NCBI GenBank assembly: GCA_964584305.1
Contig: CAZOZL010000003.1
Coordinates: 291,193 to 355,192, forward strand
DNA length: 64,000 bases
Reading direction: 5' to 3'
Source of the DNA: SB11 sp964584305
GTDB lineage: Bacteria > Bacteroidota > Bacteroidia > UBA8524
The notes under the pieces are model-generated. The model did not search any database. It had not been told where the DNA came from and was given only the letters and a program-made list of their open reading frames with translations. Of the stretch, positions 24,952 to 34,132 are shown piece after piece. The position numbers and the translations under genes were made by a program. Position 1 is the first letter of the stretch. Each line of letters begins with the position of its first letter.

Positions 24952-25077
24952 ATTTCCGGCATCTCCACTATTAGCATTAGCAAATAAGTTCCCTTCCCCT
25001 TAATGGGAAGCCAAATTGTAGTACAGGTAAAAACTGTAATACAATTGTAGGGGTATAATGCAACAAAAGCAGGTAGT

Positions 25078-26064
25078 TTACCTAATCCTAATGCGTTGCC
25101 CAATGCGTATGATAGAGTTGCGGCGCAAGCCATTAAGCCTGCACAAACGGGTTATGGTGGTTCTGTTGCGTATGGCTATTGCGCCAAGGGTATCACCACT
25201 GCGTACTTTATAGTATTTGCCCCTTTTGTAGTTTCTTTTGCCTTTGTATTTTCCGCCTGCATACTTGGTGCGTTTTAGGTGCTTAAAATACTGTTGGTTT
25301 ACATATATAGTATCGCTTATTAGTTTGCCGTTTTCAAAATCAATAATTTTAGTAGCATCAAAAGGCATTCCTTTAAAACGTACTTCAAAATGTAAATGGC
25401 TACCATAGGAACGCCCTGTATTTCCGCCTAAGCCAATGGGGTCTCCTGCTCTCACAATCATACTGGGTTTGGTAAGTAGCTTGCTAAAATGAGCATATAT
25501 GGTTTCTAAACCGTTATAATGGCGCACCACCACCACATAGCCGTACGTGCGACTGTATTGGGCTATGCGTACCACCCCATCAAAAGTAGTGTAAACAGGG
25601 TCGCCCTTGTATAGTTTTATATCAGTACCATAGTGCATACGCCCCCTGCGGCGGCGCATTTTTCTATACCCAAATTTTGAGGTAATATGTCCAAAACAAG
25701 GCGGGTGGAAATAGCAATCGTTCCCATCTTGCAATACTATCATGGTAGTATCTTTAATTTTGCTTAAATCTTGCTCGTAAACGTGGATACGCTTAGTATC
25801 CCAAACAGGATAAAGGTTTTGGGCGGGGATAAGCGTGGTGTCAAAATAGTAGCCTATGGTTTTCAGGTAATCATCAAAAGTAGAGTCGGGTTCTATCTCT
25901 TCACCAATCTCATCGTCTCCTTCAATTTCTTCCTCATCACTATCGGTAGAGTCTTTTTGCGGCGGGGTGTTTACTTTCACTTGCCCATAAATAGGAGGGG
26001 CAGTTATTAAAAAAGCAACTACCAGCAGGCTTAAAAAAAACTTATACCATATTTCTATCTTCAT
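25078..26064 (-). CDS. M23 peptidase with C-terminal LysM
   Basis: A 328-residue exported cell-wall hydrolase or remodelling factor. After the signal (LLVVAFLITAPPIYGQ) comes an acidic linker (residues 39-60), then an M23 (lysostaphin-type) domain with zinc ligands in RMHYGTD (His144, Asp148) and HLHFE (His225, with His223), plus His192 in YAHFS. All ligands are present, so it should be active. A LysM peptidoglycan-binding domain (about 285-328, YYKVRSGDTLGAIAIRN) ends the protein. It overlaps the 3' end of ribF by 23 bases, suggesting coupled translation. Confidence 0.92.
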   Translation of the reverse strand: MKIEIWYKFFLSLLVVAFLITAPPIYGQVKVNTPPQKDSTDSDEEEIEGDDEIGEEIEPDSTFDDYLKTIGYYFDTTLIPAQNLYPVWDTKRIHVYEQDLSKIKDTTMIVLQDGNDCYFHPPCFGHITSKFGYRKMRRRRGRMHYGTDIKLYKGDPVYTTFDGVVRIAQYSRTYGYVVVVRHYNGLETIYAHFSKLLTKPSMIVRAGDPIGLGGNTGRSYGSHLHFEVRFKGMPFDATKIIDFENGKLISDTIYVNQQYFKHLKRTKYAGGKYKGKRNYKRGKYYKVRSGDTLGAIAIRNRTTITRLCRLNGLRRNSIIRIGQRIRIR

Positions 26065-26992
26065 CTTCGTTTATACTATTTAGGGCAGTGCTTTTATCAT
26101 TATTTAGTTGGGCAACAAGGCTCTCTACGCTATCAAATTTCATTTCGCTACGTATGCGTGATACAAACTCAATATTTATATTTTCGTTGTAAATGTTTTT
26201 ATCAAACCCAAAAATATTTACTTCAAAAGCGTGGTTTCTATTTTCAAAAGTAGGCTGGTTGCCTATGTTTACCATCCCACCATATTTTTTGCCCTCAAAA
26301 AAAACTTTTACAGCATATACACCATCACCTGGTATTAGTTTATAGGATTGTTGCACCGAGATATTTGCCGTTGGGAAACCCATTTTTTTACCCAAGTTAT
26401 TTCCTTCAACTACCTTGCCACTAACGGGGTAGTTATAGCCCAAATAGCGTTTGGCGGTATCTACATCGCCGTGCGTAAGGGCATTGCGTATTTTGGTAGA
26501 ACTAATGGTAATATCATCAATATCTTGTGCGGGTATTTCTTCTACCTCAAATTTGTAGGTAGTGCCGTATTTGCGAAGGTCGTCCATGCTGCCTTCACGG
26601 TTTTTACCAAAACGGTGGTCGTATCCTATAACAAGGGTTTTCACGCCTACTTTATTAGCTAAAACATCACGCACAAACTGTAATGAGCTTTGCCTCGAAA
26701 ATTCTTTGGTAAAGGGAATAATAAGCAAGTGGTCTATTCCAGTTTTTTCTAAATGCTTAATTTTTTCTTCAATGGTGTGTAATAGCCTAAGGTTATTATC
26801 ATCAGGCTGTAATACCACACGAGGGTGAGGGAAAAAGGTAAGCAATACGGTTTCGCCATTTTTTTGTTGGGCTATACTACTTACGGTGTCTAAAATTTTT
26901 TGATGCCCAATATGCACACCATCAAATGTACCTTGTGTAGCTACTGCGTTGGGCAAAGGGCTAAACTCATCAAGGCTTCTATATACTTTCAT
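26042..26992 (-). CDS. ribF: Bifunctional riboflavin kinase/FAD synthetase
   Basis: A 316-residue RibF that makes FMN and then FAD from riboflavin. The N-terminal nucleotidyltransferase half has TQGTFDGVHIGHQKIL and TLVIGYDHRFGKNREG; the C-terminal flavokinase half has GKKMGFPTANI, PGDGVYAVKV and GGMVNIGNQPTF. Length fits the family. It is followed by the M23-LysM gene with a 23-base overlap. Confidence 0.96.
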   Translation of the reverse strand: MKVYRSLDEFSPLPNAVATQGTFDGVHIGHQKILDTVSSIAQQKNGETVLLTFFPHPRVVLQPDDNNLRLLHTIEEKIKHLEKTGIDHLLIIPFTKEFSRQSSLQFVRDVLANKVGVKTLVIGYDHRFGKNREGSMDDLRKYGTTYKFEVEEIPAQDIDDITISSTKIRNALTHGDVDTAKRYLGYNYPVSGKVVEGNNLGKKMGFPTANISVQQSYKLIPGDGVYAVKVFFEGKKYGGMVNIGNQPTFENRNHAFEVNIFGFDKNIYNENINIEFVSRIRSEMKFDSVESLVAQLNNDKSTALNSINEDEDRNMV

Positions 26993-27032
26993 TTAAAAAA
27001 AAAGAAAAATCAGGGTAAAAAGGGTTACAAAT

Positions 27033-27602
27033 TTACAGTTTATTGTTTAGTTGTGGGTAACGGAAACAAAACATTGTATGGTCGTTTACCATACCAGCGG
27101 CTTGCATATAGGCATAGCATATTGTACTCCCTACAAATTTAAAGCCTTCTTTTTTTAGGGCTTCACTCATGGCATTGCTTTCGGCAGTTTTGGCGGGAAT
27201 ATCTTTTGTGCTTTTCCAGCTATTTTGCAGGGTTTTGTGGTGGGTAAATTGCCAAATATAATTGTCGAAACTGCCGTGTTGTTTTTGTATTCGCAAAAAC
27301 TGCTGGGCATTGGTAATGGTCGCTTTTATTTTTAATTTATTACGGATAATGCCTTTATCTTCTAATAAATCGGCAATTTTATCATCATCATATTGTGCTA
27401 TTTTTTTAGGGTCGAAATTATCAAAGGCGGCTCTAAAGTTTTCACGTTTGTTGAGTATGGTGCGCCAGCTTAACCCCGCCTGAAAAGCATCCAATACCAA
27501 AAATTCAAAGTGCTTATTATCATCGTGCACAGGTACGCCCCACTCCTCATCGTGGTAGTCATTCATTAGGGGTAGGTTTTGTGTCCAATTGCAGCGTTCC
27601 AT
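27033..27602 (-). CDS. tag: DNA-3-methyladenine glycosylase I
   Basis: A 189-residue Tag that removes 3-methyladenine from alkylated DNA. The four zinc ligands are all visible: Cys4 (MERCNW), His17 (YHDEEWG), His175 and Cys179 (DHTMFCF). The family core EEWGVPVHDDNKHFEFLVLDAFQAGLSW and ICYAYMQAAGMVNDH are intact. It lies 18 bases after murF-alr on the same strand, probably in one transcript, but the pairing has no obvious functional sense. Confidence 0.95.
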   Translation of the reverse strand: MERCNWTQNLPLMNDYHDEEWGVPVHDDNKHFEFLVLDAFQAGLSWRTILNKRENFRAAFDNFDPKKIAQYDDDKIADLLEDKGIIRNKLKIKATITNAQQFLRIQKQHGSFDNYIWQFTHHKTLQNSWKSTKDIPAKTAESNAMSEALKKEGFKFVGSTICYAYMQAAGMVNDHTMFCFRYPQLNNKL

Positions 27603-27620
27603 AGTGTGGTATTAAAAAAA

Positions 27621-30101
27621 TTATTCTTGCCAATATACTCTTTTCACTCGTTGGTTTATGCTTGTAAGTACCTCGTAGGGTATGGTGTTTAGTTGGTGGG
27701 CAAATGCTATTATTTCTTGATTGGTCTCAAAAAGTATGACTTCATCACCTTCTTGGCAATCAATAGTAGTAACATCAACCATGCACATATCCATACAAAT
27801 ATTGCCTACAATACTTGCCCATTGCCCGTTTATTTTCACCTGCCCTTTGCCGTTGCTCAATTCCCTGCGCAGTCCATCGGCATAGCCTATGGCTACTACT
27901 GCTATTTTTCTTGGGGTAGATAATGTGCCTTTGCGGGAATAGCCTACCGATTCATCGGCTTTTATTTCTCTTACTTGTGAGATAGTAGATTTGAGGCGGA
28001 AGGCAGTTTGTAAATTGCTTTGAAAGCCTCCTGATGCATCAATGCCATACAAGCCAATACCCAAGCGCACCATATCGAAATGGGCTTTTGGGAAACGGGT
28101 AATACCCGCCGAGTTACAAATATGAAAGAGAGTTTTACCTGCTAACTTATTTTGCAATTGCTGTTTAATAGCTTCAAATCTATCTATTTGTTGTTGTGTA
28201 AAATCATCGTATTTTTTTTCATCGCTGGTGGCTAAATGGCTAAATACTGATGCCACTTTTATTTTTGGGTTCTCATTTAGTATTGATAGTAGTTGCGGGA
28301 TGTCTTTTTCTTCAAAACCTAAGCGGTGCATTCCCGTGTCAAACTCCAAATGTATTTTGGCTTCGGCTTGTGCGCTTTCGCTAACAGCGGCAATAAAATC
28401 CTTTAAAACGGTGAAATTGTATATTTCTGGTTCTAAAACAAATTCTAACATTTCGGCAAATTGCCCAATGGCGGGGTTCATTACCATTATGGGTAATGAA
28501 ATGCCTTTTTTACGTAGTGTAATACCTTCATCGGCATAGGCAACGGCTAAATACTCAGCTCCGTGAAACTGCAAAATATTAGCAATTTCGTAGCTACCAC
28601 TACCGTACGAGTTTGCCTTAACCATCGCCATTATTTTGGTAGATGGTTTTAACAAGCTACGAAAAAAAGCCAAATTATTAGCTACTGCCGTCAGGTTAAT
28701 CTCAAGTACGGTTTCGTGTGTTTTCTCTTCTAATCGGCGGATAATTTTCTCGAAACCAAAGCTACGTGCTCCCTTCACAAGTATAGTAGTATCAGCAAGG
28801 CTACTAAAATTAAACTGGTTTAAAAATTCTTTAGTACTTCCAAAAAATAAGCTGTTTTTAGCAAATAGTTTTTGGTGTTTGGTAAGTTCACGCCCAATGC
28901 CAATAAACTGGCTTATATTTTTACTATTTATCCATTGTGCTACTTTGGTGTAAAGGGTTTTAGCGGGCATTCCGCTTTGGCTAATGTCTGACAGTATAAC
29001 GGTATTATTAGAGTGCTGTTTTTGTACTTTTAAAAAATCTAAGGCAATATTTAGCGAGTTAAGGTCGCTATTATAGGCATCGTTAATAATATCACAATTG
29101 CGTACTCCTTTTTTTAGCTGTAAGCGCATATCCACTGGCGAAAGCTCTGCAAACCTATGGGTGTGGCTTTTTACCTTTATACCCAAGGCAAACAAGGTAA
29201 TAGCGCAGTGTATAGCATTTTCTATTGAGCCATTATCAGTAAATGGAATAGTGAAAACTATATTCTCATTGGCTTGAGTTTGTGTTAGGGTAATGGTAGT
29301 TTTTTTATCTTTTTTTTCGGCAGTAGCAAAAAATGGGCATTGTGGGTTTTTTAGCGACCATGCAATAGCATCCAACTTTGGGTTTTGCACTTTAAGCTCG
29401 TCAATGGCTTCTAATATCCAATAATTATCTTCGCAATACACCAGCTTTTCACAATCACGAAATAGTTGTACTTTTTCTGCGGCTTTCTCTCTTTTGTCTT
29501 CAAAACCTTCGTTGTGTGCATTGCCTATATTAGTGTATATGCCAATATTAGGGTTAATTATTTTTTGCAAATACCACATCTCGTTTTTGGTAGAAATACC
29601 TGCCTCAAAAATTCCTAAGGTATGGTTTTGTTCTATTTGCCAAATACTAAGCGGCACACCAATTTGTGAGTTATAACTTTTTGGGCTACGAACGATATTA
29701 AAATCGGTTTTTAACAAGTGGTGCAACCACTCTTTTATAGTAGTTTTTCCATTACTACCCGTTATACCCACCACATTAATATTAAACTGCTTGCGGTGAT
29801 GAGCAGCTAATTTTTGTAATGCTGCAAGCGTATTCTCTACCTTATAAAAATTAGCCTCGCTATGGTTTTCAAACTCAGTAAGGCGTTTGCTTACTACAAA
29901 ATTGCGTACCCCTGCACGGTAAGCATCAGCAATATAGTGGTGTCCGTCTCTATTGGCGTTTAGCGCAAAAAACAAACTGTTGGCGGCGTTGTGTATTTTT
30001 CGGGTATCGGTAATTATATCCTCAATGCTGCTTGTAGGTAGTGCTATTGAAGTTTGAGCATCAATAATTTCAGCTATTTGGTTGGTAGTATATACACCCA
30101 T
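27621..30101 (-). CDS. murF-alr: Bifunctional MurF / alanine racemase fusion
   Basis: An 826-residue fusion. Residues 1-455 are a MurF-type D-Ala-D-Ala adding ligase with the ATP loop VVGITGSNGKTTIKEW (112-121), YNSQIGVPLSI and INDAYNSDLNSLNIAL. Residues 460-826 are a PLP alanine racemase with the cofactor lysine in MVKANSYGSGSYE (Lys495), VRLGIGLYG and AIGYADGLRREL. One chain thus makes D-Ala and adds D-Ala-D-Ala to UDP-MurNAc-tripeptide. This fusion is known in Bacteroidota. A TAATTTTG promoter element ends only nine bases before the ATG. Confidence 0.96.
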   Translation of the reverse strand: MGVYTTNQIAEIIDAQTSIALPTSSIEDIITDTRKIHNAANSLFFALNANRDGHHYIADAYRAGVRNFVVSKRLTEFENHSEANFYKVENTLAALQKLAAHHRKQFNINVVGITGSNGKTTIKEWLHHLLKTDFNIVRSPKSYNSQIGVPLSIWQIEQNHTLGIFEAGISTKNEMWYLQKIINPNIGIYTNIGNAHNEGFEDKREKAAEKVQLFRDCEKLVYCEDNYWILEAIDELKVQNPKLDAIAWSLKNPQCPFFATAEKKDKKTTITLTQTQANENIVFTIPFTDNGSIENAIHCAITLFALGIKVKSHTHRFAELSPVDMRLQLKKGVRNCDIINDAYNSDLNSLNIALDFLKVQKQHSNNTVILSDISQSGMPAKTLYTKVAQWINSKNISQFIGIGRELTKHQKLFAKNSLFFGSTKEFLNQFNFSSLADTTILVKGARSFGFEKIIRRLEEKTHETVLEINLTAVANNLAFFRSLLKPSTKIMAMVKANSYGSGSYEIANILQFHGAEYLAVAYADEGITLRKKGISLPIMVMNPAIGQFAEMLEFVLEPEIYNFTVLKDFIAAVSESAQAEAKIHLEFDTGMHRLGFEEKDIPQLLSILNENPKIKVASVFSHLATSDEKKYDDFTQQQIDRFEAIKQQLQNKLAGKTLFHICNSAGITRFPKAHFDMVRLGIGLYGIDASGGFQSNLQTAFRLKSTISQVREIKADESVGYSRKGTLSTPRKIAVVAIGYADGLRRELSNGKGQVKINGQWASIVGNICMDMCMVDVTTIDCQEGDEVILFETNQEIIAFAHQLNTIPYEVLTSINQRVKRVYWQE

Positions 30102-30109
30102 TGGTAGTG

Positions 30110-30117
30110 CAAAATTA
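30110..30117 (-). promoter_or_regulatory. Promoter -7 element for murF-alr
   Basis: TAATTTTG on the minus strand matches TAnnTTTG exactly; the -33 part is not clear. It ends nine bases before ATG 30101, so the transcript would start with only a few leader bases. Confidence 0.5.
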
Positions 30118-30317
30118 CATTATTTTTAAGGGGATTATAGTATAGAAGAAACCCATTTGATAGTATTGCCATTTTAAAGAATAAAAATTGTGTAAATAAC
30201 TGAATATTAGCAATTTTGTAGCGGTTAGTTAGTGGTTTTTAGCTTTTGATGTGATAGGCAGAGAGAATAGGCATGAATGCCCATTCTATACATAAAATTT
30301 TTTGTTAAGGGAGTGAA

Positions 30318-30343
30318 TTGCGGCAGGTTTCAACCTGCCGCAA
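30318..30343. repeat. Palindromic repeat with TTTCAA core
   Basis: TTGCGGCAGGTT (30318-30329) pairs perfectly with AACCTGCCGCAA (30332-30343) over a TC loop. The core GGTTTCAACC recurs at 61325-61346 (GCGGTAGGTT/AACCTATCGC) and, on the minus strand, near 38900. No T run follows. Confidence 0.65.
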
Positions 30344-30524
30344 GAAAACGCCCGAACGGCATGGACAGTACCTTTTTATTAGATAAGGTGCTAAGGAAAT
30401 CCTTAGTCCCTTTTTTGTTACAAACACTTCTTTTTTAGTACTGCAAAACAAAAAAAAGTGAATACGAACCCCACAAAGTACAAAATAGCCAAAATACTGT
30501 ACAAATAGTGCGTTATTTGCGCTA

Positions 30525-31517
30525 ATGTCTTTCAACAAAAAAATTATAAGTATAGTATTTCTTGTGGCAGTGGTAATAGCGGGCTGTAAGTCTGACACCC
30601 CTCGCAAAAATGAAAAAGAAACAGACACCACTGCCGAAACCCCTCCTAAAGCACCACCAATAGAAAAACCCGATTTTAGCGGAGATAGTGCCTATATGTA
30701 TGTACAAAAACAGGTGGATTTTGGACCTCGTGTGCCTGGAACACCCGCCCACGCCAAGTGTGCCCAGTTTTTGTATGATGAATTGAGCAACTTTGCTGAT
30801 AATGTGATTTTGCAACAAGGGCAAGCCACCACTTTCGACAATACTAAAATAAATATAAAAAATATTATTGCGGAGTTTAATCCCCAAGCCAAACAACGTA
30901 TTTTATTGTTTGCCCACTGGGATACCCGCCCCTTTGCCGATGAAGATACAGAGAATAAAACCCAACCCATTTTAGGGGCTAATGATGGAGGTAGCGGCGT
31001 GGGAGTACTGCTTGAAGTTGCCCGCCAACTAAGCATAAAAAAACCAACATGGGGCGTTGATATTATATTTTTTGATGCCGAAGATTGGGGAAGCACTACC
31101 GTACAAGACTCATATTGTTTAGGCTCACAGTTTTGGGGTAAAAACCCACACAAAGTAGGCTATACAGCCAACTATGGTATTTTGCTGGATATGGTAGGCG
31201 CACCCGATGCTACTTTTTTAATGGAAGGAGTATCAAAACAAATTGCGCCACAGGTATTAGAAAAAGTGTGGACTACTGCCAATAGTTTAGGCTATTATGG
31301 TAAGTTTTTGTACCATGAACAAGGTGGAATAATAGACGACCATTACTATGTATATCAATATACCAAAATACCCAGTATAGATATTATACATGTAGAACCC
31401 GGTGGAAGTTTTGGAAGTTTTTGGCATACCCATAATGATAATATGAGCGTGATAGACAAAACCATGCTGCAAGCCGTTGGCGAAACTTTATTAAAGGTGA
31501 TTTATAGCGAGAAATAA
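30525..31517 (+). CDS. M28 family lipoprotein, glutaminyl-cyclase-like
   Basis: A 330-residue lipoprotein (SIVFLVAVVIAGC lipobox, then a KNEKETDTT-rich linker). The zinc-peptidase-like fold shows VDFGPRVPGTPAHAKC, LLFAHWDTRPFAD, ILGANDGGSGVGVLLEVARQL, IIFFDAEDWG, DSYCLGSQFWGK and FWHTHNDNMSVID, which give one Asp, one Glu and one His ligand, the single-zinc set of glutaminyl-peptide cyclotransferases. Such enzymes form N-terminal pyroglutamate on exported proteins; in Bacteroidota this is a frequent modification after signal-peptide cleavage. Aminopeptidase activity is the alternative. It precedes rsmA and mgtE. Confidence 0.85.
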   Translation: MSFNKKIISIVFLVAVVIAGCKSDTPRKNEKETDTTAETPPKAPPIEKPDFSGDSAYMYVQKQVDFGPRVPGTPAHAKCAQFLYDELSNFADNVILQQGQATTFDNTKINIKNIIAEFNPQAKQRILLFAHWDTRPFADEDTENKTQPILGANDGGSGVGVLLEVARQLSIKKPTWGVDIIFFDAEDWGSTTVQDSYCLGSQFWGKNPHKVGYTANYGILLDMVGAPDATFLMEGVSKQIAPQVLEKVWTTANSLGYYGKFLYHEQGGIIDDHYYVYQYTKIPSIDIIHVEPGGSFGSFWHTHNDNMSVIDKTMLQAVGETLLKVIYSEK

Positions 31518-31583
31518 ACTTGTCTTTCTTTTATTTTAAGGTTTACCCAAACAGCACAAACAAAGGAAGATAAAAACCAAACC

Positions 31584-32366
31584 ATGAGAGTAACCCCAAA
31601 AAAACATCTTGGTCAACATTTCTTGAAGGATGAAAGCATAGCCCAAGACATTGCCCTAAGCCTTACAGGCAAAGGATATAACACGGTATTGGAGGTGGGA
31701 GCGGGTACAGGTATGCTCACACAGTTTTTACTGCAAGATAAACGCTTTACTACTTGGGCAATAGAGATAGACCATGAGAGTATAGCCTATTTAAACGAGC
31801 ATTACCCACAGCTTACTGAAAGGCTAAGTAATGAAGATTTTTTGCGCCTGAAATTAGACCAAAAATATAGTAGCCCCATAGCCATAACAGGTAATTTCCC
31901 CTACAATATTAGCACCCAAATAATGTTTAAAATATTAGACTATAAAGAGCAGGTGCCAGAGCTGGTAGGGATGTTTCAAAAAGAAGTGGCAGAGCGTTTC
32001 AATGCCAAGCCACGTACAAAGGCTTATGGTATATTATCAGTATTACTACAAACCTATTACCATACCGAGTATCTTTTCACCGTAGAACCTCATGTTTTTA
32101 ACCCACCCCCAAAAGTAAAATCGGGAGTAGTGCGGGTTATCCGTAATCAAAGAAAAGATTTACCCTGCAATGAGGGGTTGTATAAAGATGTAATAAAAAC
32201 CGCTTTTAACCAGCGTAGAAAAATGCTTCGCAATAGTTTGAAAAAATTTAACCTGCCCGATGAGGCACTTGAAGCAAGCGAATTTGTTAAATTGCGTCCT
32301 GAAGAATTAGATGTTGAAGGTTTTATTCGTTTAACCCAGTGGGTAAACGCAAATAGAGAAGAATAA
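31584..32366 (+). CDS. rsmA: 16S rRNA dimethyladenosine transferase
   Basis: A 260-residue KsgA/RsmA that dimethylates the two adjacent adenines of helix 45 in 16S rRNA. Seen are KKHLGQHFLKDESIAQDIA, the SAM-binding LEVGAGTGMLTQ, the catalytic GNFPYNIS, and FNPPPKVKSGVVR. It is followed 11 bases later by mgtE; rsmA-mgtE is a common neighbour pair in Bacteroidota. Confidence 0.97.
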   Translation: MRVTPKKHLGQHFLKDESIAQDIALSLTGKGYNTVLEVGAGTGMLTQFLLQDKRFTTWAIEIDHESIAYLNEHYPQLTERLSNEDFLRLKLDQKYSSPIAITGNFPYNISTQIMFKILDYKEQVPELVGMFQKEVAERFNAKPRTKAYGILSVLLQTYYHTEYLFTVEPHVFNPPPKVKSGVVRVIRNQRKDLPCNEGLYKDVIKTAFNQRRKMLRNSLKKFNLPDEALEASEFVKLRPEELDVEGFIRLTQWVNANREE

Positions 32367-32377
32367 TAAACAATCCC

Positions 32378-33727
32378 ATGTCAGACCTGCTCACCAAAGC
32401 TATTACAGAGAAAATAGAAGAAGCCCTTGAACAAGGGGACATGGTGCAGGTGCGTGAATACCTCAGCGAGCTATACCCCGAAGATATTGCCGAACTTGCC
32501 TTCTCGCTTTCAGCAGAAGAAATGCAGGAAATTATAGACCTGCTTGATGAAAATGAAACCATTAAAACCCTTCGTGCATTAGAAGATGATGAACGAAACA
32601 AAATACTAAAACTATATACCGCAGACCATATTGCCAAAACATTTGTAGATAATATGGACTCTGACGATGCGGCAGATATGCTAAACGAGTTGCCTGCCGC
32701 ACTCACCGAAGAGGTGATTGCCTTGATGAGTGATGAGGAGCAAGCCCGAAATGTAACGCTGCTTTTGCGCTATAAGGAAGATACCGCAGGCGGGCTAATG
32801 GCAAAAGAACTAATTACGGTAGATATTGATTGGACTTTGGCAGAATGTGTGGAAGAAATTAGAAAACAAGCCGAAGATGTGGAGCGGGTATATTCTGTGT
32901 ATGTAGTGGATAGTAAAAACCGATTGTTAGGCATTGTATCCTTAAAAAATTTAATTCTTCACCCTGCAACGGTAAAAGTAGAGAGTATTTACAATGCTGA
33001 TATTCAGAATGTAAGCACGCAAACATCAGGAGAAGAAGTAGCGCAAATAATGAATAAGTATGACCTAATTGCACTACCAGTGGTAGATGTTTTGGGAAGA
33101 CTTATGGGGCGCATTACTATTGATGATGTGGTAGAGTTTATAAAAGACGAAGCTGATAAAGATTATCAATTACTATCAGGTATTAGCGAGGATGTAGAAC
33201 TTACAGATAAGGTATGGGTACTAAGTAGGGCAAGGTTGCCTTGGCTGCTTATTGGCTTATTAGGCGGTATTGCCAGCAGCCGTTTGGTAGGCTCATACGA
33301 GGGCGATTTACTCATTCATCCACAATTGGCTTTTTTTATGCCTTTGGTAGCTGCAATGGGTGGCAATGCAGGGGTGCAATCATCTGCTATTGTGGTGCAA
33401 GGTTTAGCCAATAACACTATGGGTACAAAAGATATTATGCCCAAATTAGGTAAGGAGTTTGTAGTAGCCCTAATTAATGGGCTTATCTGCTCATTGGTTA
33501 TCTTAGGTTATAATTTTTTTATTGGCAGCCCACAAGATTTAAGTTTTACCGTGGCTACTGCATTACTTTCGGTTATCATATTTGCCTCTGTTTTAGGCAT
33601 GATAGTTCCCCTTTTATTAGACAAGGCAAAAATAGATCCTGCCCTTGCCACTGGTCCTTTTATTACTACCACCAATGATCTATTGGGCTTAGGCTTGTAT
33701 TTTACCATCGGGCAATTCATGCTTTAG
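32378..33727 (+). CDS. mgtE: Magnesium transporter MgtE
   Basis: A 449-residue MgtE. Order of parts: cytosolic superhelical N domain with MgtE repeats (1-130), tandem CBS domains (about 135-260; MAKELITVDIDWTLAEC, VVDVLGRLMGRITIDDVVEFI), plug helix, then five membrane helices with the pore motifs GLLGGIASS, PLVAAMGGNAGVQSSAIVVQG and ATGPFITTTNDLLGLGLYF. The cytosolic part closes the channel when internal magnesium is high. It is probably co-transcribed with rsmA. Confidence 0.96.
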   Translation: MSDLLTKAITEKIEEALEQGDMVQVREYLSELYPEDIAELAFSLSAEEMQEIIDLLDENETIKTLRALEDDERNKILKLYTADHIAKTFVDNMDSDDAADMLNELPAALTEEVIALMSDEEQARNVTLLLRYKEDTAGGLMAKELITVDIDWTLAECVEEIRKQAEDVERVYSVYVVDSKNRLLGIVSLKNLILHPATVKVESIYNADIQNVSTQTSGEEVAQIMNKYDLIALPVVDVLGRLMGRITIDDVVEFIKDEADKDYQLLSGISEDVELTDKVWVLSRARLPWLLIGLLGGIASSRLVGSYEGDLLIHPQLAFFMPLVAAMGGNAGVQSSAIVVQGLANNTMGTKDIMPKLGKEFVVALINGLICSLVILGYNFFIGSPQDLSFTVATALLSVIIFASVLGMIVPLLLDKAKIDPALATGPFITTTNDLLGLGLYFTIGQFML

Positions 33728-33906
33728 TTCAAAAAAAAACGAAGCAGCAAAATCTCCTTTCTATTAGTTATACTCGTGGTGCATTATTCAGTAATTTGTA
33801 TTTTAATCGTGTTGATAGGCTTGTTCACTTATCACCTCACCAAATACTAACTGCATAGATGCGATTTACCACAAAACCCTTCCCCTTGAAAAGAACACAG
33901 TACCGC

Positions 33907-33935
33907 AGTAGTCAAATTTTAAAAATTTGACTACT
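33907..33935. terminator. Long AT-rich hairpin, possible terminator
   Basis: AGTAGTCAAATTTT (33907-33920) pairs perfectly with AAAATTTGACTACT (33922-33935) around a single A, then ATTTTTT. It could end mgtE read-through, although it is 180 bases downstream. It has the same form as the dispersed palindromic repeats. Confidence 0.5.
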
Positions 33936-34094
33936 ATTTTTTGCAATGACGAAGTGCTAAAAGCCAATAGCTAATTAAAAGCACTGGTAATCGGTTGTTT
34001 ATACAATTTCTTCTACTATTAAAAATCATAGTATAATGCGCTACAGGTTATATTAGTTGTGTGAGCGGGATATACCTTTTTTCTGTTTTATCTT

Positions 34095-34113
34095 ATTTAG
34101 AAATAATCTAAAT
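34095..34113. promoter_or_regulatory. Candidate iron-responsive operator for feoAB
   Basis: ATTTAGA and TCTAAAT form a perfect 7-base inverted repeat around AATAA, ending 20 bases before the preferred feoA start and overlapping a weak TAAATTGC promoter-like element. Its position suits repression by a Fur or DtxR-type metal regulator; the regulator is not in the window. Confidence 0.45.
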
Positions 34114-34132
34114 TGCGATGATTTTCGTAAAC

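Larger units (their letters stand above)
24588..25077. other. Intergenic region with dispersed repeats
   Basis: This 490-base gap holds the hairpin TCCCTCCT/AGGAGGGA (24727-24746) followed by GTAAAGGGAGG, two CGTCATTGCGAG-type repeat units in inverted orientation (24820-24860 and 24923-24951), and a CTTCCCCTTAATGGGAAG hairpin near 24990-25010. Short open frames here run through the repeats and are not believable genes. It is a patch of non-coding, repeat-derived DNA. Confidence 0.7.
30102..30524. other. Intergenic region with two hairpins
   Basis: This 423-base gap between divergent murF-alr and the M28 gene contains no gene. AGAATAGGCAT at 30264-30274 pairs with ATGCCCATTCT at 30277-30287 (one mismatch), and a 12-base-arm hairpin lies at 30318-30343. 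Only short, composition-driven open frames are present. Confidence 0.65.
33728..34117. other. Intergenic region before feoA
   Basis: This 390-base gap has a 14-base-arm hairpin at 33907-33935 followed by a T run, a GCAATGACGAAG fragment (33943-33954) resembling the end of the CGTCATTGCGAG repeats, and the palindrome at 34095-34113 next to feoA. No gene is seen. Confidence 0.6.

Noticed and set aside
24900..25278. Short frames on both strands across 24900-25278
   Set aside because: They cover the repeats or are antisense to the LysM end of the M23 gene; no homology or start context.
30305..30896. Two minus-strand frames across the M28 gene start and its upstream gap
   Set aside because: They are antisense shadows of the M28 gene and run through the hairpin repeat.
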